A stretch of 64,000 nt of DNA from Rhynchopus sp. YZ270_cl-10 (GCA_964035575.1 OZ037842.1:930001-994000); one strand, 5' to 3'. Positions 11,129 through 21,010 are shown, numbered from the stretch's first letter. A program made the numbers and translations. The notes: generated from the letters alone by a model not told the origin.

Positions 11129-13044
11129 CCTTAACACTCGGTGTTAAGGTCTTTAAGGTTGCTGATCACCTCCCACCCACCCACCCACCCACCCCCCCTC
11201 TCAGGCACCCTCCCCCCCCCCCCCCCCAAGGTGGGGTTCGGGCATTTTTTTTCAGGTCTCTAAACCTCGAAAGAGGTCAAAAAAGTGGATTCTTGGGAAG
11301 ATAGGAGGTTTTTAGGAGACTTTCTCTGAAGCAAAGACCTCCAAACCCTGACAGACCCTGAAACCAGGGTGTCGCGAGTACCCCTTTTTTACACGTGTTT
11401 CTTAAGGCTTCTACAGGGTTCTACAGGCAAAACAGGCGTTTTGGCCAAAAACCCGGTTTTTCAGGCGGGTAACCGGGTTTGCGGCTTGGGAAACGTGCCA
11501 GCGCGCTGTGAGAACCATGCGTGGGGGTTTGTAACCACTCGTTGCGTTGGTTGCGTTGCGTTCGTTGCATACAGATCGTAACGTACACATCGGTTGCGTT
11601 GCGTTGTATGCGTTGCGTTCGTTGCATACAGATCGCTACGTACACATCGGTTGCGTTGCGTGCGTTGCATACAGATCGTAACGTACGCATCGGTTGCGTT
11701 GCGTTGCATGCGTTGCGTTCGTTGCATACAGATCGTAACGTACACATCGGTTGCGTTGCGTTGCATGCGTTGCGTTCGTTGCATACAGATCGTAAAGTAC
11801 ACATCGGTTGCGTTGCGTTGTATGCGTTGCGTTCGTTGCATACAGATCGCTACGTACACATCGGTTGCGTTGCGTGCGTTGCATACAGATCGTAACGTAC
11901 GCATCGGTTGCGTTGCGTTGCATGCGTTGCGTTCGTTGCATACAGATCGTAACGTACACATCGGTTGCGTTGCGTGCGTTGCATACAGATCGTAACGTAC
12001 ACATCGGTTGCGTTGCGTGCGTTGCATACAGATCGTAACGTACGCATCGGTTGCGTTGCGTTGCATGCGTTGCGTTCGTTGCATACAGATCGTAACGTAC
12101 ACATCGGTTGCGTTGCGTTCGTTGCATACAGATCGTAACGTACACATCGGTTGCGTTGCGTGCGTTGCATACAGATCGTAACGTACGCATCGGTTGCGTT
12201 GCGTTGCATGCGTTGCGTTCGTTGCATACAGATCGTAACGTACACATCGGTTGCGTTGCGTTGCATGCGTTGCGTTCGTTGCATACAGATCGTAACGTAC
12301 ACATCGGTTGCGTTGCGTGCGTTGCATACAGATCGTAACGTACACATCGGTTGCGTTGCGTTGCATGCGTTGCGTTCGTTGCATACAGATCGTAACGTAC
12401 ACATCGGTTGCGTTGCGTGCGTTGCATACAGATCGTAACGTACGCATCGGTTGCGTTGCGTTGCATGCGTTGCGTTCGTTGCATACAGATCGTAACGTAC
12501 ACATCGGTTGCGTTGCGTTGCATGCGTTGCGTTCGTTGCATACAGATCGTAACGTACACATCGGTTGCGTTGCGTTGTATGCGTTGCGTTCGTTGCATAC
12601 AGATCGTAACGTACGCATCGGTTGCGTTGCGTTGCATGCGTTGCGTTCGTTGCATACAGATCGTAACGTACACATCGGTTGCGTTGCGTTGCATGCGTTG
12701 CGTTCGTTGCATACAGATCGTAACGTACACATCGGTTGCGTTGCGTGCGTTGCATACAGATCGTAACGTACGCATCGGTTGCGTTGCGTTGCATGCGTTG
12801 CGTTCGTTGCATACAGATCGTAACGTACACATCGGTTGCGTTGCGTTGTATGCGTTGCGTTCGTTGCATACAGATCGCTACGTACACATCGGTTGCGTTG
12901 CGTGCGTTGCATACAGATCGTAACGTACGCATCGGTTGCGTTGCGTTGCATGCTTTGGTTGCATACGGATCGTAACGTATAGAGCGGATCCGTTTCGTGG
13001 TGTTCGGTTGCGTTTATCAACCACACCAGCCAGGAGTGTTAAGG
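11129..13044 (+). mobile_element. C element 1, long form (1916 bp)
   Basis: It is bounded by CCTTAACACTC and GAGTGTTAAGG. The left terminus is also a hairpin with a 9-bp stem and TCG loop. Next come TCTTTAAGGTTGC, a (CCCA)n plus poly-C tract, a conserved ~300-bp core with several small hairpins (for example CCCTGAAACCAGGG), then the satellite B array, then a tail with TTTATCAACCACACC. No convincing coding frame; short ORFs in the core run into the satellite and are open on both strands. Confidence 0.8.
11543..12985 (+). repeat. Satellite B array inside C element 1 (57/43-bp units)
   Basis: The 57-bp unit contains CATCGGTTGCGTTGCGTT, GCATGCGTTGCGTTCG, TTGCATACAGATCG and TAACGTACA in that order. 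The 43-bp form lacks 14 bp around TTGCATGCG. The pentamer GCGTT recurs inside the unit, suggesting origin by expansion of a simpler repeat. Units alternate between ACA and ACG ends, and between GTAAC and GCTAC. Confidence 0.95.
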
Positions 13045-13092
13045 ATTGCCAAAAAAAACTAAATGTTAAGGATTGCCAAAAAAAACTAAATT

Positions 13093-13771
13093 CCTTAACA
13101 CTCGGTGTTAAGGTCTTTAAGGTTGCTTCACCACCCCACCCACCCACCCTAAGGCACCCCCCCCCCAGGGGTGGGTTTCGGCCATTTTTTTTCAGGTCCC
13201 TAAACGTCCAAAGAGGTCAAAAAAGTGGATTCTTGGGAAGATAGGAGGTTTTTAGGAGACTTTCTCTGAAGCAAAGACCTCCAAACCCTGACAGACCCTG
13301 AAACCAGGGTGTCGCGAGTACCCCTTTTTTACACGTGTTTCTTAAGGCTTCTACAGGGTTCTACAGGCAAAACAGGCGTTTTGGCCAAAAACCCGGTTTT
13401 TCAGGCAGGTAACCGGTTTTGCGGCTTCGGAAACGTGCCAGAGGGGTGTGAGAACCATGCGTGGGGGTTTGTAACCACTCGTTGCGTTGCCTTCGTTGCG
13501 TACACATAGCTACGTACACACCGGTTACGTTGTGTTGCATGCGTTGCGTTCGTTGTGTAGAGATCGTTACGTACAGAGCGCAACGTACGGAGCGGTTGCG
13601 TTGCGTTGGTTGTGTTCGGTTGGTTACGTTCGTTGCGTTCCGATCGCTACGTACACATCGGTTGCGTTGCGTTGCATGCGTTGGTTGCATACGGATCGTA
13701 ACGTATAGAGCGGCTCCGTTTCCTTGTGTTCGGTTGCGTTTATCAACCACACCAGCCAGTGAGTGTTAAGG
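13093..13771 (+). mobile_element. C element 2, short form (679 bp)
   Basis: It has the same termini and core as the long form, but the G/C tract is of a different type (TTCACCACCCC... instead of TGATCACCTCC). The B region is only about 250 bp of degenerate units, with the oddities CCGGTTACG and GTACAGAGCG. The spacer before it (13045-13092) is duplicated: TGTTAAGG plus GATTGCC and an A run occurs twice. Confidence 0.8.
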
Positions 13772-13791
13772 ATTGCCAAAAAAAACTAAAT

Positions 13792-14569
13792 CCTTAACAC
13801 TCCCTATTGATCGTGGTTGATGTATGCAAAGATCTGAAAAGAAACGAACAGATTCCCACGAACATGTGTCAACGACACAACCAACACAACGCTACCGATG
13901 TGTGCGCAACGATCTGAACGCAACGAACGTAACCAACCGAACACAACCAACGCATCTCATCCAACACAACGGAACCGATGCGTGCGTCACTATCTGTACG
14001 CAACGAACGTAACCAACCGAACACAACCAACGCAACGCAACCGCTCCATACGTTGCGCTCTGTACGTAACGATCTCTACACAACGAACGCAACGCATGCA
14101 ACACTACGTAACCTATGTGTACGTAGCGATCTGCATGCAACGAACGCTACGTAACGAACGCAACGCAACCAACGCAACGAGTGGTTACAAACCCCCACGC
14201 ATGGTTCTCACACCGCGTTGGCACGTTTCCCAAGCCGCAAACCCGGTTACCTGCCTGAAAAACCGTGTTTTTGGCCAAAACGCCTGTTTTCCCTGTAGAA
14301 TCCTTAAGAATCCTTAAGGAACGCACGGTTCCTAAGGCATTTTACACGTAAACTCGCGACACGAAAATAGGAATTAAAAACTAATCTCTCAGCGATCTGA
14401 TTTAGTAAGAACTCGATTTTTGGCCCTATCTTTCCAATGCCGAAAAAATCTTACACTTTGGCGCCTCTGCGAGAAATGTCATTTTTTGGGGTACCCCGTC
14501 GGGGGTGCCAAGGGGTGGGGGGGTACGCCACAAAAGCAACCTTAAAAACCTTAACACAGAGTGTTAAGG
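13792..14569 (-). mobile_element. D element copy 2 (778 bp)
   Basis: By reading, it is the same in length and sequence as the copy at 7947. It follows C element 2 after the short spacer ATTGCC...CTAAAT and is followed directly by array A3. Confidence 0.85.
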
Positions 14570-17008
14570 AAATGCTTCCAAAACAACGCATCGAAAACAG
14601 CGCGATGAAACGCGTCCAAAACAGCGCGATGAAACGCGTCTAAAACAGCGCATCGAAAACAGCGCGATGAAACGCTTCCATAACAGCGCATCGAATACAG
14701 CGCGATGAAACGCTTCCATAACAGCGCATCGAATACAGCGCGATGAAACGCTTCCAAAACAGCGCATCGATAACAGCGCGATGAAACGCTTCCAAAACAG
14801 CGCATCGAAAACAGCGCGATGAAACGCGTCCAAAACAGCGCATCGAAAACAGCGCGATGAAACGCGTCCAAAACAGCGCGATGAAACGCGTCTAAAACAG
14901 CGCATCGAAAACAGCGCGATGAAACGCTTCCATAACAGCGCATCGAATACAGCGCGATGAAACGCGTCCAAAACAGCGCATCGATAACAGCGCGATGAAA
15001 CGCTTCCATAACAGCGCATCGAAAACAGCGCGATGAAACGCGTCCAAAACAGCGCTTCGAAAACAGCGCGATGAAACGCTTCCATAACAGCGCATCGAAT
15101 ACAGCGCGATGAAACGCGTCCAAAACAGCGCATCGATAACAGCGCGATGAAACGCTTCCAAAACAGCGCATCGAAAACAGCGCGATGAAACGCTTCCATA
15201 ACAGCGCATCGAATACAGCGCGATGAAACGCGTCCAAAACAGCGCGTCCAAAACAGCGCGATGAAACGCTTCCAAAACAGCGCATCGAAAACAGCGCGAT
15301 GAAATGCTTCCAAAACAATGCATCGAAAACAGCGCGATGAAACGCGTCCAAAACAGCGCGATGAAACGCGTCTAAAACAGCGCATCGAAATAGCTATTTC
15401 CCTCCCTCCCGCCAGAGCCCGAGGGATCCCTTGAGGGAGGTCAGGGCAGCCCGAGGGCCGAAGGCCCGAGGGCGCCCTGACCTCCCGAAAGGGAATCCCG
15501 AGGGCCAAGGGAGGGAGGGATGTAGCTTTGTGACCCGACGAGGTCGTTTTCTACCCGAACTGCCTGCAAACAAGCGCTTTTGTGGTGTTTTGTGTACAAA
15601 CACGTAGGTTTTTCGGCCCACATGGGTACCATCGTTTGTGGCCCACGGACGCCGAAAAGCATGCGAATACGCTTTTCGAGTCGCAGAAACCAGGTTGTGG
15701 GCCGTTTTAAAAAGTTTTTGGCCGGTTTCAGTCACCAAAACGCACATTCTCTCGCGGGAATTTTTGGTGCTCTCAAGGGAATCCTCTTAGCTCTCAAGGG
15801 AATCCCTTGAGACCTCTGGAGGGTTACAAACAGCGCGATGAAATGCTTCCAAAACAATGCATCGAAAACAGCGCGATGAAACGCGTCCAAAACAGCGCGA
15901 TGAAACGCGTCTAAAACAGCGCATCGAAAACAGCGCGATGAAACGCTTCCATAACAGCGCATCGAAAACAGCGCGATGAAACGCGTCCAAAACAGCGCAT
16001 CGAAAACAGCGCGATGAAACGCTTCCAAAACAACGCATCGAAAACAGCGCGAAGAAACGCGTCCAAAACAACGCATCGAAAACAGCGCGAAGAAACGCGT
16101 CCAAAACAGCGCATCGAAAACAGCGCGAAGAAACGCGTCCAAAACAACGCATCGAAAACAGCGCGATGAAACGCGTCCAAAACAACGCATCGAAAACAGC
16201 GCGAAGAAACGCGTCCAAAACAGCGCATCGAAAACAGCGCGAAGAAACGCGTCCAAAACAACGCATCGAAAACAGCGCGATGAAACGCTTCCAAAACAAC
16301 GCATCGAAAACAGCGCGAAGAAACGCGTCCAAAACAACGCATCGAAAACAGCGCGATGAAACGCGTGCAAAACAACGCATCGATAACAGCGCGATGAAAC
16401 GCGTGCAAAACAACGCATCGAAAACAGCGCGATGAAACGCGTCCAAAACAACGCATCGAAAACAGCGCGATGAAACGCTTCCAAAACAGCGCATCGAAAA
16501 CAGCGCGATGAAACGCGTCCAAAACAGCGCACCGATAACAGCGCGATGAAACGCGTCCAAAACAGCGCATCGAAAACAGCGCGATGAAACGCGTGCAAAA
16601 CAACGCATCGAAAACAGCGCGATGAAACGCGTCCAAAACAACGCATCGAAAACAGCGCGATGAAACGCTTCCAAAACAGCGCATCGAAAACAGCGCGATG
16701 AAACGCGTCCAAAACAGCGCACCGATAACAGCGCGATGAAACGCGTCCAAAACAGCGCATCGAAAACAGCGCGATGAAACGCGTGCAAAACAACGCATCG
16801 AAAACAGCGCGATGAAACGCGTCCAAAACAACGCATCGAAAACAGCGCGATGAAACGCTTCCAAAACAGCGCATCGAAAACAGCGCGATGAAACGCGTCC
16901 AAAACAGCGCACCGATAACAGCGCGATGAAACGCGTCCAAAACAGCGCATCGATACGAGCGCGATGAAACGCTTCCAAAACAGCGCATCGAAAACAGCGC
17001 GATGAATT
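14570..17008 (+). repeat. Satellite A array 3, interrupted by an insertion
   Basis: Satellite lies at 14570-15390 and 15828-17008, split by a 437-bp element. The left part starts with the standard junction AAATGCTTCC. The right part carries GAA-type units (about 16050-16330) and the end signature CATCGATACGAG, then GATGAATTTGAGTTG, a different outer flank from the other arrays. Confidence 0.96.
15391..15827. mobile_element. MITE-like element inserted into satellite A (437 bp)
   Basis: The satellite reads GCATCGAAA before it and AAACAGCGCG after it, against GCATCGAAAACAGCGCG in intact units, so about 2 bp (AA) were duplicated on insertion. The ends form an imperfect inverted repeat: CCCTCC...AGAG...AGGGATCCCTTGAGG on the left, and AGGGAATCCCTTGAGAC...GGAGGG on the right. 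A subterminal hairpin has arms GAGGTCAGGGC and GCCCTGACCTC. The block GGGATGTAGCTTTGTG recurs in a relative at 63009. No coding capacity. Confidence 0.75.
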
Positions 17009-17095
17009 TGAGTTGACGGTCTTGAAAACACTTCGCTGGCTGGTGTGTCAAACGGTCTGTGTATGGTTTGCACGTAACGCTCTACGTTTTCGATA

Positions 17096-17935
17096 CGATC
17101 TGTATGCAACGAACGCAACGCAACGAACGCAACGCATGCAACGCAACCGATGTGTACGTTACGATCTGTATGTAACGAACGCAACGCAACGAACGCAACG
17201 CAACGCATGCAACGCAACGCAACCGATGTGTACGTAGCGATCTGTATGCAACGAACGCAACGCATGCAACGCAACGCAACCGATGCATACGTAGCGATCT
17301 GTATGCAACGAACGCAACGCATGCAACGCAACGCAACCGATGTGTACGTAGCGATCTGTATGCAACGAACGCAACGCATGCAACGCAACGCAACCGATGT
17401 GTACGTAGCGATCTGTATGCAACGAACGCAACGCATGCAACGCAACGCAACCGATGTGTACGTAGCGATCTGTATGCAACGAACGCAACCGATGCGTACG
17501 TAGCGATCTGTATGCAACGAACGCAACGCATGCAACGCAACGCAACCGATGTGTACGTAGCGATCTGTATGCAACGAACGCAACGTATCCAACGCAACGC
17601 ATACAACGCAGCGCAACCGATGTGTACGTTACGATCTGTATGTAACGAACGCAACGCAACGAACGCAACGCAACGCATGCAACGCAACGCAACCGATGTG
17701 TACGTAGCGATCTGTATGCAACGAACGCAACGCATGCAACGCAACGCAACCGATGTGTACGTAGCGATCTGTATGCAACGAACGCAACGCATGCAACGCA
17801 ACGCAACCGATGTGTACGTAGCGATCTGTATGCAACGAACGCAACCGATGCGTACGTAGCGATCTGTATGCAACGAACGCAACGCATGCAACGCAACGCA
17901 ACCGATGTGTACGTAGCGATCTGTACGAAAGCATG
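17096..17935 (-). repeat. Satellite B array in reverse orientation
   Basis: Units read GATCTGTATGCAACGAACG, GCAACCGATGTGTACG and so on, 57 bp, with a shortened form near 17480 and 17840 where GCAACGAACGCAACCGATG skips one block. Two blocks (17160-17490 and 17640-17850) are near copies of each other. Confidence 0.93.
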
Positions 17936-18117
17936 CTACGGGTTTAACGCCATCGCGTTAACGCAACACCTGCGCCGCTGTGACACTTCGCTGGCTCGTG
18001 TGGTTGTGATAACGGAACGGTCTACACGTGCGTTACACACTACGGTCTTCGTATACGATACACACAACGCTATGCATGTGCGATACACGCGTTAACCGCA
18101 TCGTGTGGTTACCAAAC

Positions 18118-18140
18118 GCAGCCCACCTTCGGTGGGCTGC
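18118..18140. other. Perfect 10-bp hairpin with TTC loop
   Basis: GCAGCCCACC, loop TTC, then GGTGGGCTGC. A transcript would fold into a stable stem. It could be a terminator-like or element-end structure; there is no gene next to it. Confidence 0.5.
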
Positions 18141-18464
18141 TGCAACTCGTGCCGTGTGTGGCCCATGCACGGTTCTCACAGCTCGCTGGCACGTTTCCCA
18201 AGCCGCAAAACCGGTCACCTGCCTGAAAAACCGGGTTTTTGGCCAAAACGCCTGTTTTGCCTGTAGAACCCTGTAGAAGCCTTAAGAAACACGTGTATAA
18301 AAGGGGTACTCGTGACACCCTGGTGTCAGGGTCTCTAAGGGCTCCCAGCCTCGCTGAGCCTATACACGCCCCAAAAAGTGTCCGATCTTTCCAAAGAAAA
18401 CGTTTTTTCGGCTGGGCGAAGCTTCTACACCCTCAAAAAAAAACCGGTTTTTGGTCGTATCCAG

Positions 18465-18834
18465 CATGGCTAGGAGTGTGGCAGCCACACGTGGCAGCGT
18501 GGCTGCCACGTGGCTGCCACGTGGCAGCCACACAGGTGGTCAAAAAGCCAAAAAATAGATGTCCATTTTGAGACACTTTTGGTACCAACTTTTCCTTAGG
18601 GATTTTAACTTTTGTGTTAGCAAAAAAAGCAAAAAAGTTTGGTTGCTCTACGGTCAACCTGGAAATCTACTAACGTAGAGGTCATGGCTAGGAGTGTGGC
18701 AGCCACACGTGGCAGCGTGGCTGCCACGTGGCTGCCACGTGGCAGCCACACAGGTGGTCAAAAAGCCAAAAAATAGATGTCCATTTTGAGACACTTTTGG
18801 TACCAACTTTTCCTTAGGGATTTTAACTTTTGTG
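18465..18834. repeat. Two direct copies of a ~152-bp GTGGC-palindrome unit
   Basis: Copies at 18465-18616 and 18683-18834 (218 bp apart) both start CATGGCTAGGAGTGTGGC. They contain a cluster of GTGGC/GCCAC palindromes (GTGGCAGCCAC, CCACGTGGC) and CACAGGTGGTCAAAA, and end GGGATTTTAACTTTTGTG. The first is followed by 66 bp of unrelated sequence, the second by a mirror half that makes a large palindrome. Confidence 0.85.
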
Positions 18835-18920
18835 GCGCTTCGCGCCGAAGGGCTTCGCCCTTCGGCGCGAAGCGCCACAAAAGTTAAAATCCCTAAGGAA
18901 AAGTTGGTACCAAAAGTGTC
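18790..18920. repeat. Perfect palindrome, 64-bp arms, 3-bp centre
   Basis: The left arm 18790-18853 and right arm 18857-18920 are exact reverse complements around TTC at 18854-18856. The left arm starts GACACTTTTGGTACC and ends GAAGGGC. Smaller palindromes (GGCGCTTCGCGCC) lie inside each arm. The left arm overlaps the second GTGGC unit, so the right arm is probably an inverted copy of it. Confidence 0.9.
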
Positions 18921-19126
18921 CATTCTTTTGCGAGGAGTGGAGGACTTCTGAAATCCTGCCACTGTCAAAAGAGAGAGTAGGAAGTATTTAGTGTGGTTTC
19001 TGTGGTGTAGTGTAAAAAAATGGGTAGGGTTTAGGGAGGAGAACAGGGGTTGATGTATGAAATGAAAAGTTCAAAAATAATCTTTGTTTTGTATACTCAC
19101 ATATTGTCTGTAGTGATCGTGTGGGC
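18921..19126. other. Unassigned AT-rich stretch
   Basis: No repeat or convincing gene is seen. It holds one GGGTAGGGTTTAGGG stretch at about 19022, and the start of a 60-codon ORF (19050-19232, MMYEMKSSKIIFVLYTHILS) with a hydrophobic, signal-like beginning that runs into the tandem repeat on its right. That ORF is weak. Confidence 0.3.
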
Positions 19127-19374
19127 TACGAAGGACTTCATTTCTGAAGAAATAAATGAAAAATATAATAAAGAATACGACAGACTTTATTTTTCAAAGA
19201 GGAGTAGCGAATACAACGAACTTCATTCTTGAAAAATAAGGACTCGATTACGACGGACTTCATTATGAACAATGAAACCTCTATTACGACGGGCTTCATT
19301 CTGAATGATAAAACCTCGGTTACGACGGACTTCATTCTGAATGATAAAACCTCGGTTACGACGGACTTCATTAA
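19127..19374 (+). repeat. 36-bp tandem repeat, about 7 units
   Basis: The anchor TACGACGGACTTCATT or a variant lies at 19127, 19176, 19212, 19249, 19285, 19321 and 19357. The last units are almost identical (CTGAATGATAAAACCTCGG follows the anchor) and decay toward the left. Because 36 is a multiple of 3, both strands show 12-residue repeats (minus: MKSVVTEVLSFR), but no gene is supported. Confidence 0.85.
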
Positions 19375-19830
19375 TCGCGGAATTCGATTTTCCCTTACGA
19401 TCCTTATTTTTTTTTTTTTTTGGCCCTTTTTTCCTAGTTCTGGACCAATCTCTCAAATAAAGCCAGAATTTTCGACTTTTGAGCCTTTTTAAGCAATTTC
19501 CCTGCGTATTTCTGCAGGGAATAATCAAAAAAACGCAATTTTACCTTAGAAAAAGCGAAATTTTCGCAAAGACAAAAAAATTGAAAAATTTGAAAATTGC
19601 GAAATTCGGTTTTCCCTTACGATCCTTATTTTTTTTTTTTGGCCCTTTTTTCCTAGTTCTGGCCCAATCTTTCAAATAAAGCCAGAATTTTCAACTTTTG
19701 AGCCTTTTTAAGCAATTTCCCTGCATTTTTCTGCAAAAAATCATCAAAATAACTCAATTTTGCCTTTGCGAAAATTGAAATTTTCGAGACAAAAATTTCA
19801 AAAATTTCACAGTCATAAAAACGCTCAGGA
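19375..19830 (+). repeat. Repeat E dimer, plus orientation
   Basis: Two copies about 222 bp apart (AATTCG at 19381 and 19603). Each has TTTTCCCTTACGATCC, a T run, GGCCCTTTTTTCCTAG, AAATAAAGCCAGAATTTTC, GAGCCTTTTTAAGC and a pair of TTTCGC/GCGAAA blocks. The same dimer occurs inverted at 21605-21988, so the two flank the segment carrying the OTU-like ORF. Confidence 0.85.
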
Positions 19831-20065
19831 AAAAATCGGGGTCCGTTTTTTGGGCAGAGAAGTGCGTTTTAGGTGCCCACAGGTGGTCAAAACATCAAAA
19901 TTTTGCGTTTTTTTTGCACTTTTGGACACCCAAGGATCCACTATCAGGGGTAGCCTGAGATTTCCCTTTGCGAAAAAAAAAATTTTTTTTTTTCGAAAAA
20001 TTTTTTTTTCGACAACTACTTTCTGAGGTACCAGTTAAGGGCGGAAACTCAAAACCGCGTTTTAG
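19831..20065. repeat. Diverged short repeats and A/T foldbacks
   Basis: GCGTTTTAGGTGCCCACAGG near 19864 is repeated in diverged form near 20060 (GCGTTTTAGATGACCACAGA). CACAGGTGGTCAAAA also links it to the GTGGC units at 18.5 kb. A run of A10/T12 followed by A5/T9 around 19971-20010 can fold back. No gene is seen. Confidence 0.5.
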
Positions 20066-21010
20066 ATGACCACAGATGCTCAAAAGTGCCCGATTTTGCT
20101 TTTAATGAGCTCAAATCGTCAAAATAGGGTGCTCACAAAAAAATTTTTCAGAGTTCAGTTAGCACAGAAATCGCCGCTCCCACATGTGGCAGACGTGGCA
20201 GGTGTGGCAGCCACGTCTGCCACACCGTGGCGGTCGTGGCTGCCACGACCGCCACGGTGTGGCAGGGGTACCGCCACGTTGACCAGGAGAAAGCGTGGCA
20301 AGCGTGGCTGCCACGCGACCGCCACGCCCCTGCCACACCTCGACGTCACCGCCACACGTGGCAGCCACGCTCCGAGCCATGCTCCTCCTCCTCCGCAGCA
20401 ACGCAACAATGTGCCGCCACTGCAGTTGCATGAGGACGAGGAGTTTCAGACAAGGCTGGCGATGGAAGTGTGCGAGGAGGATGAGCAGGAAAGTGCCCAT
20501 GACTTGCAGCAACCCCTCAGTGATGCACCACTGCAGTTGCATGGAGACATCCCTGTACGCGACGTTCTGCAACAGAAGCCCGGGAAACCTGTGGACGTTC
20601 CGCGAACAGACGGCTGCTTTTTCTCCGCCCTGCTCGCGGCGAGCTCAACTACATTCAGCTTCTCCTCCGTTGAGTTTTTCCGCGAAACCGTGTTTGATCC
20701 ACCAAGAGTGTCGACAACGATGCGTGGGTTCGCGCAGGCTGCGTGCGCCAGTGACAATGCGGATGGGAAGTATACGACAGTCAAGGAATGGCAGGACTGG
20801 CACAGAAAAAGCTTGACGTCGGCTGACTCGCATGCTATTTCTTGGACTGCTGAATTCCTGCGAGTTCAAATCAACATTGTTGAGCTGACAAAGGAGGGAA
20901 CGCGCTCCGTCAAGCAGATCACCCCCACAACTGTACAACACACGGTCTGGCTGCAACAATTCGGAGGTACACACTTCCAGCCTACCCAGGCGTTCACCGA
21001 GGATCCATAA
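20066..21010 (+). CDS. OTU-like cysteine protease domain protein (putative deubiquitinase)
   Basis: The 314-codon frame has a C-terminal half that fits the OTU family. A DG-C motif (TDGCFFSALLAA, candidate nucleophile Cys184) stands where OTU proteins have DGNC. EWQDWHRKSLTSADSHAISW and LRVQINIVEL (241-274) match the helix and strand before the catalytic histidine. GGTHFQP (His303) stands for the usual HY motif. The Asn of DGNC is absent, so activity is uncertain. Residues 118-123 and 155-160 repeat PLQLHED/PLQLHGD. Residues 37-105 come from a GTGGC palindrome cluster and may not be coding; a start downstream or an upstream exon (TTTTTCAG at about 20150) is possible. The known role of the family is ubiquitin removal; OTU domains also travel in mobile elements and viruses. 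Repeat E flanks it in inverted orientation. Confidence 0.5.
   Translation: MTTDAQKCPILLLMSSNRQNRVLTKKFFRVQLAQKSPLPHVADVAGVAATSATPWRSWLPRPPRCGRGTATLTRRKRGKRGCHATATPLPHLDVTATRGSHAPSHAPPPPQQRNNVPPLQLHEDEEFQTRLAMEVCEEDEQESAHDLQQPLSDAPLQLHGDIPVRDVLQQKPGKPVDVPRTDGCFFSALLAASSTTFSFSSVEFFRETVFDPPRVSTTMRGFAQAACASDNADGKYTTVKEWQDWHRKSLTSADSHAISWTAEFLRVQINIVELTKEGTRSVKQITPTTVQHTVWLQQFGGTHFQPTQAFTEDP
20169..20370. repeat. GTGGC/GCCAC palindrome cluster
   Basis: Some twenty copies of GTGGC or its complement in 200 bp, forming nested foldbacks such as GTGGCAGCCAC and GGCGGTCGTGGCTGCCACGACCGCC-type arrangements. The composition matches the clusters at 18473 and 18691, suggesting a shared origin. It overlaps the 5' part of the OTU-like ORF. 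Confidence 0.75.

Larger units (their letters stand above)
17022..18464 (-). mobile_element. Old, reversed C-like element with a B array
   Basis: The left end AACACTTCGCTGGCTGGTGTG is a diverged reverse complement of the C right end (CACACCAGCCAGGAGTGTT). A second diverged copy of this end lies at 17984-18010. Between them is satellite B in reverse orientation. The C core follows reversed at 18160-18340 (GGTTCTCACAG, AAACCGGGTTTTTGG, AAGAAACACGTG). The expected CCTTAACACTC terminus is not recognisable near 18464, so this end is eroded or replaced. Confidence 0.6.

Noticed and set aside
11369-11581. Conserved 60-70 codon ORF (MSRVPLFYTCFLRLLQGSTGK) in every C element
   Set aside because: Conservation follows the whole element, not the frame. 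The other strand is open too, and the GSTGKT string does not have the spacing of a Walker A motif.
11461-13026. Long ORFs with TQRNRCVR / MCTLRSVCNERNA repeats in satellite B, on both strands
   Set aside because: 57 is a multiple of 3 and the unit lacks stops, so the frames stay open for trivial reasons. Opposite strands are open together and unit-length changes shift frames at random.
15394-15747. 117-codon minus ORF inside the MITE-like insertion
   Set aside because: It lies in a foldback element, overlaps its terminal repeats, and its relative at 62958 does not preserve the frame.
18433-18968. Minus ORFs across the GTGGC units (CVAATWQPRGSHAATCGCH)
   Set aside because: Generated by the palindromic pentamer repeat; both strands give similar peptides.
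19020-19040. Telomere repeat (GGGTAGGGTTTAGGG)
   Set aside because: A single short stretch without tandem copies.
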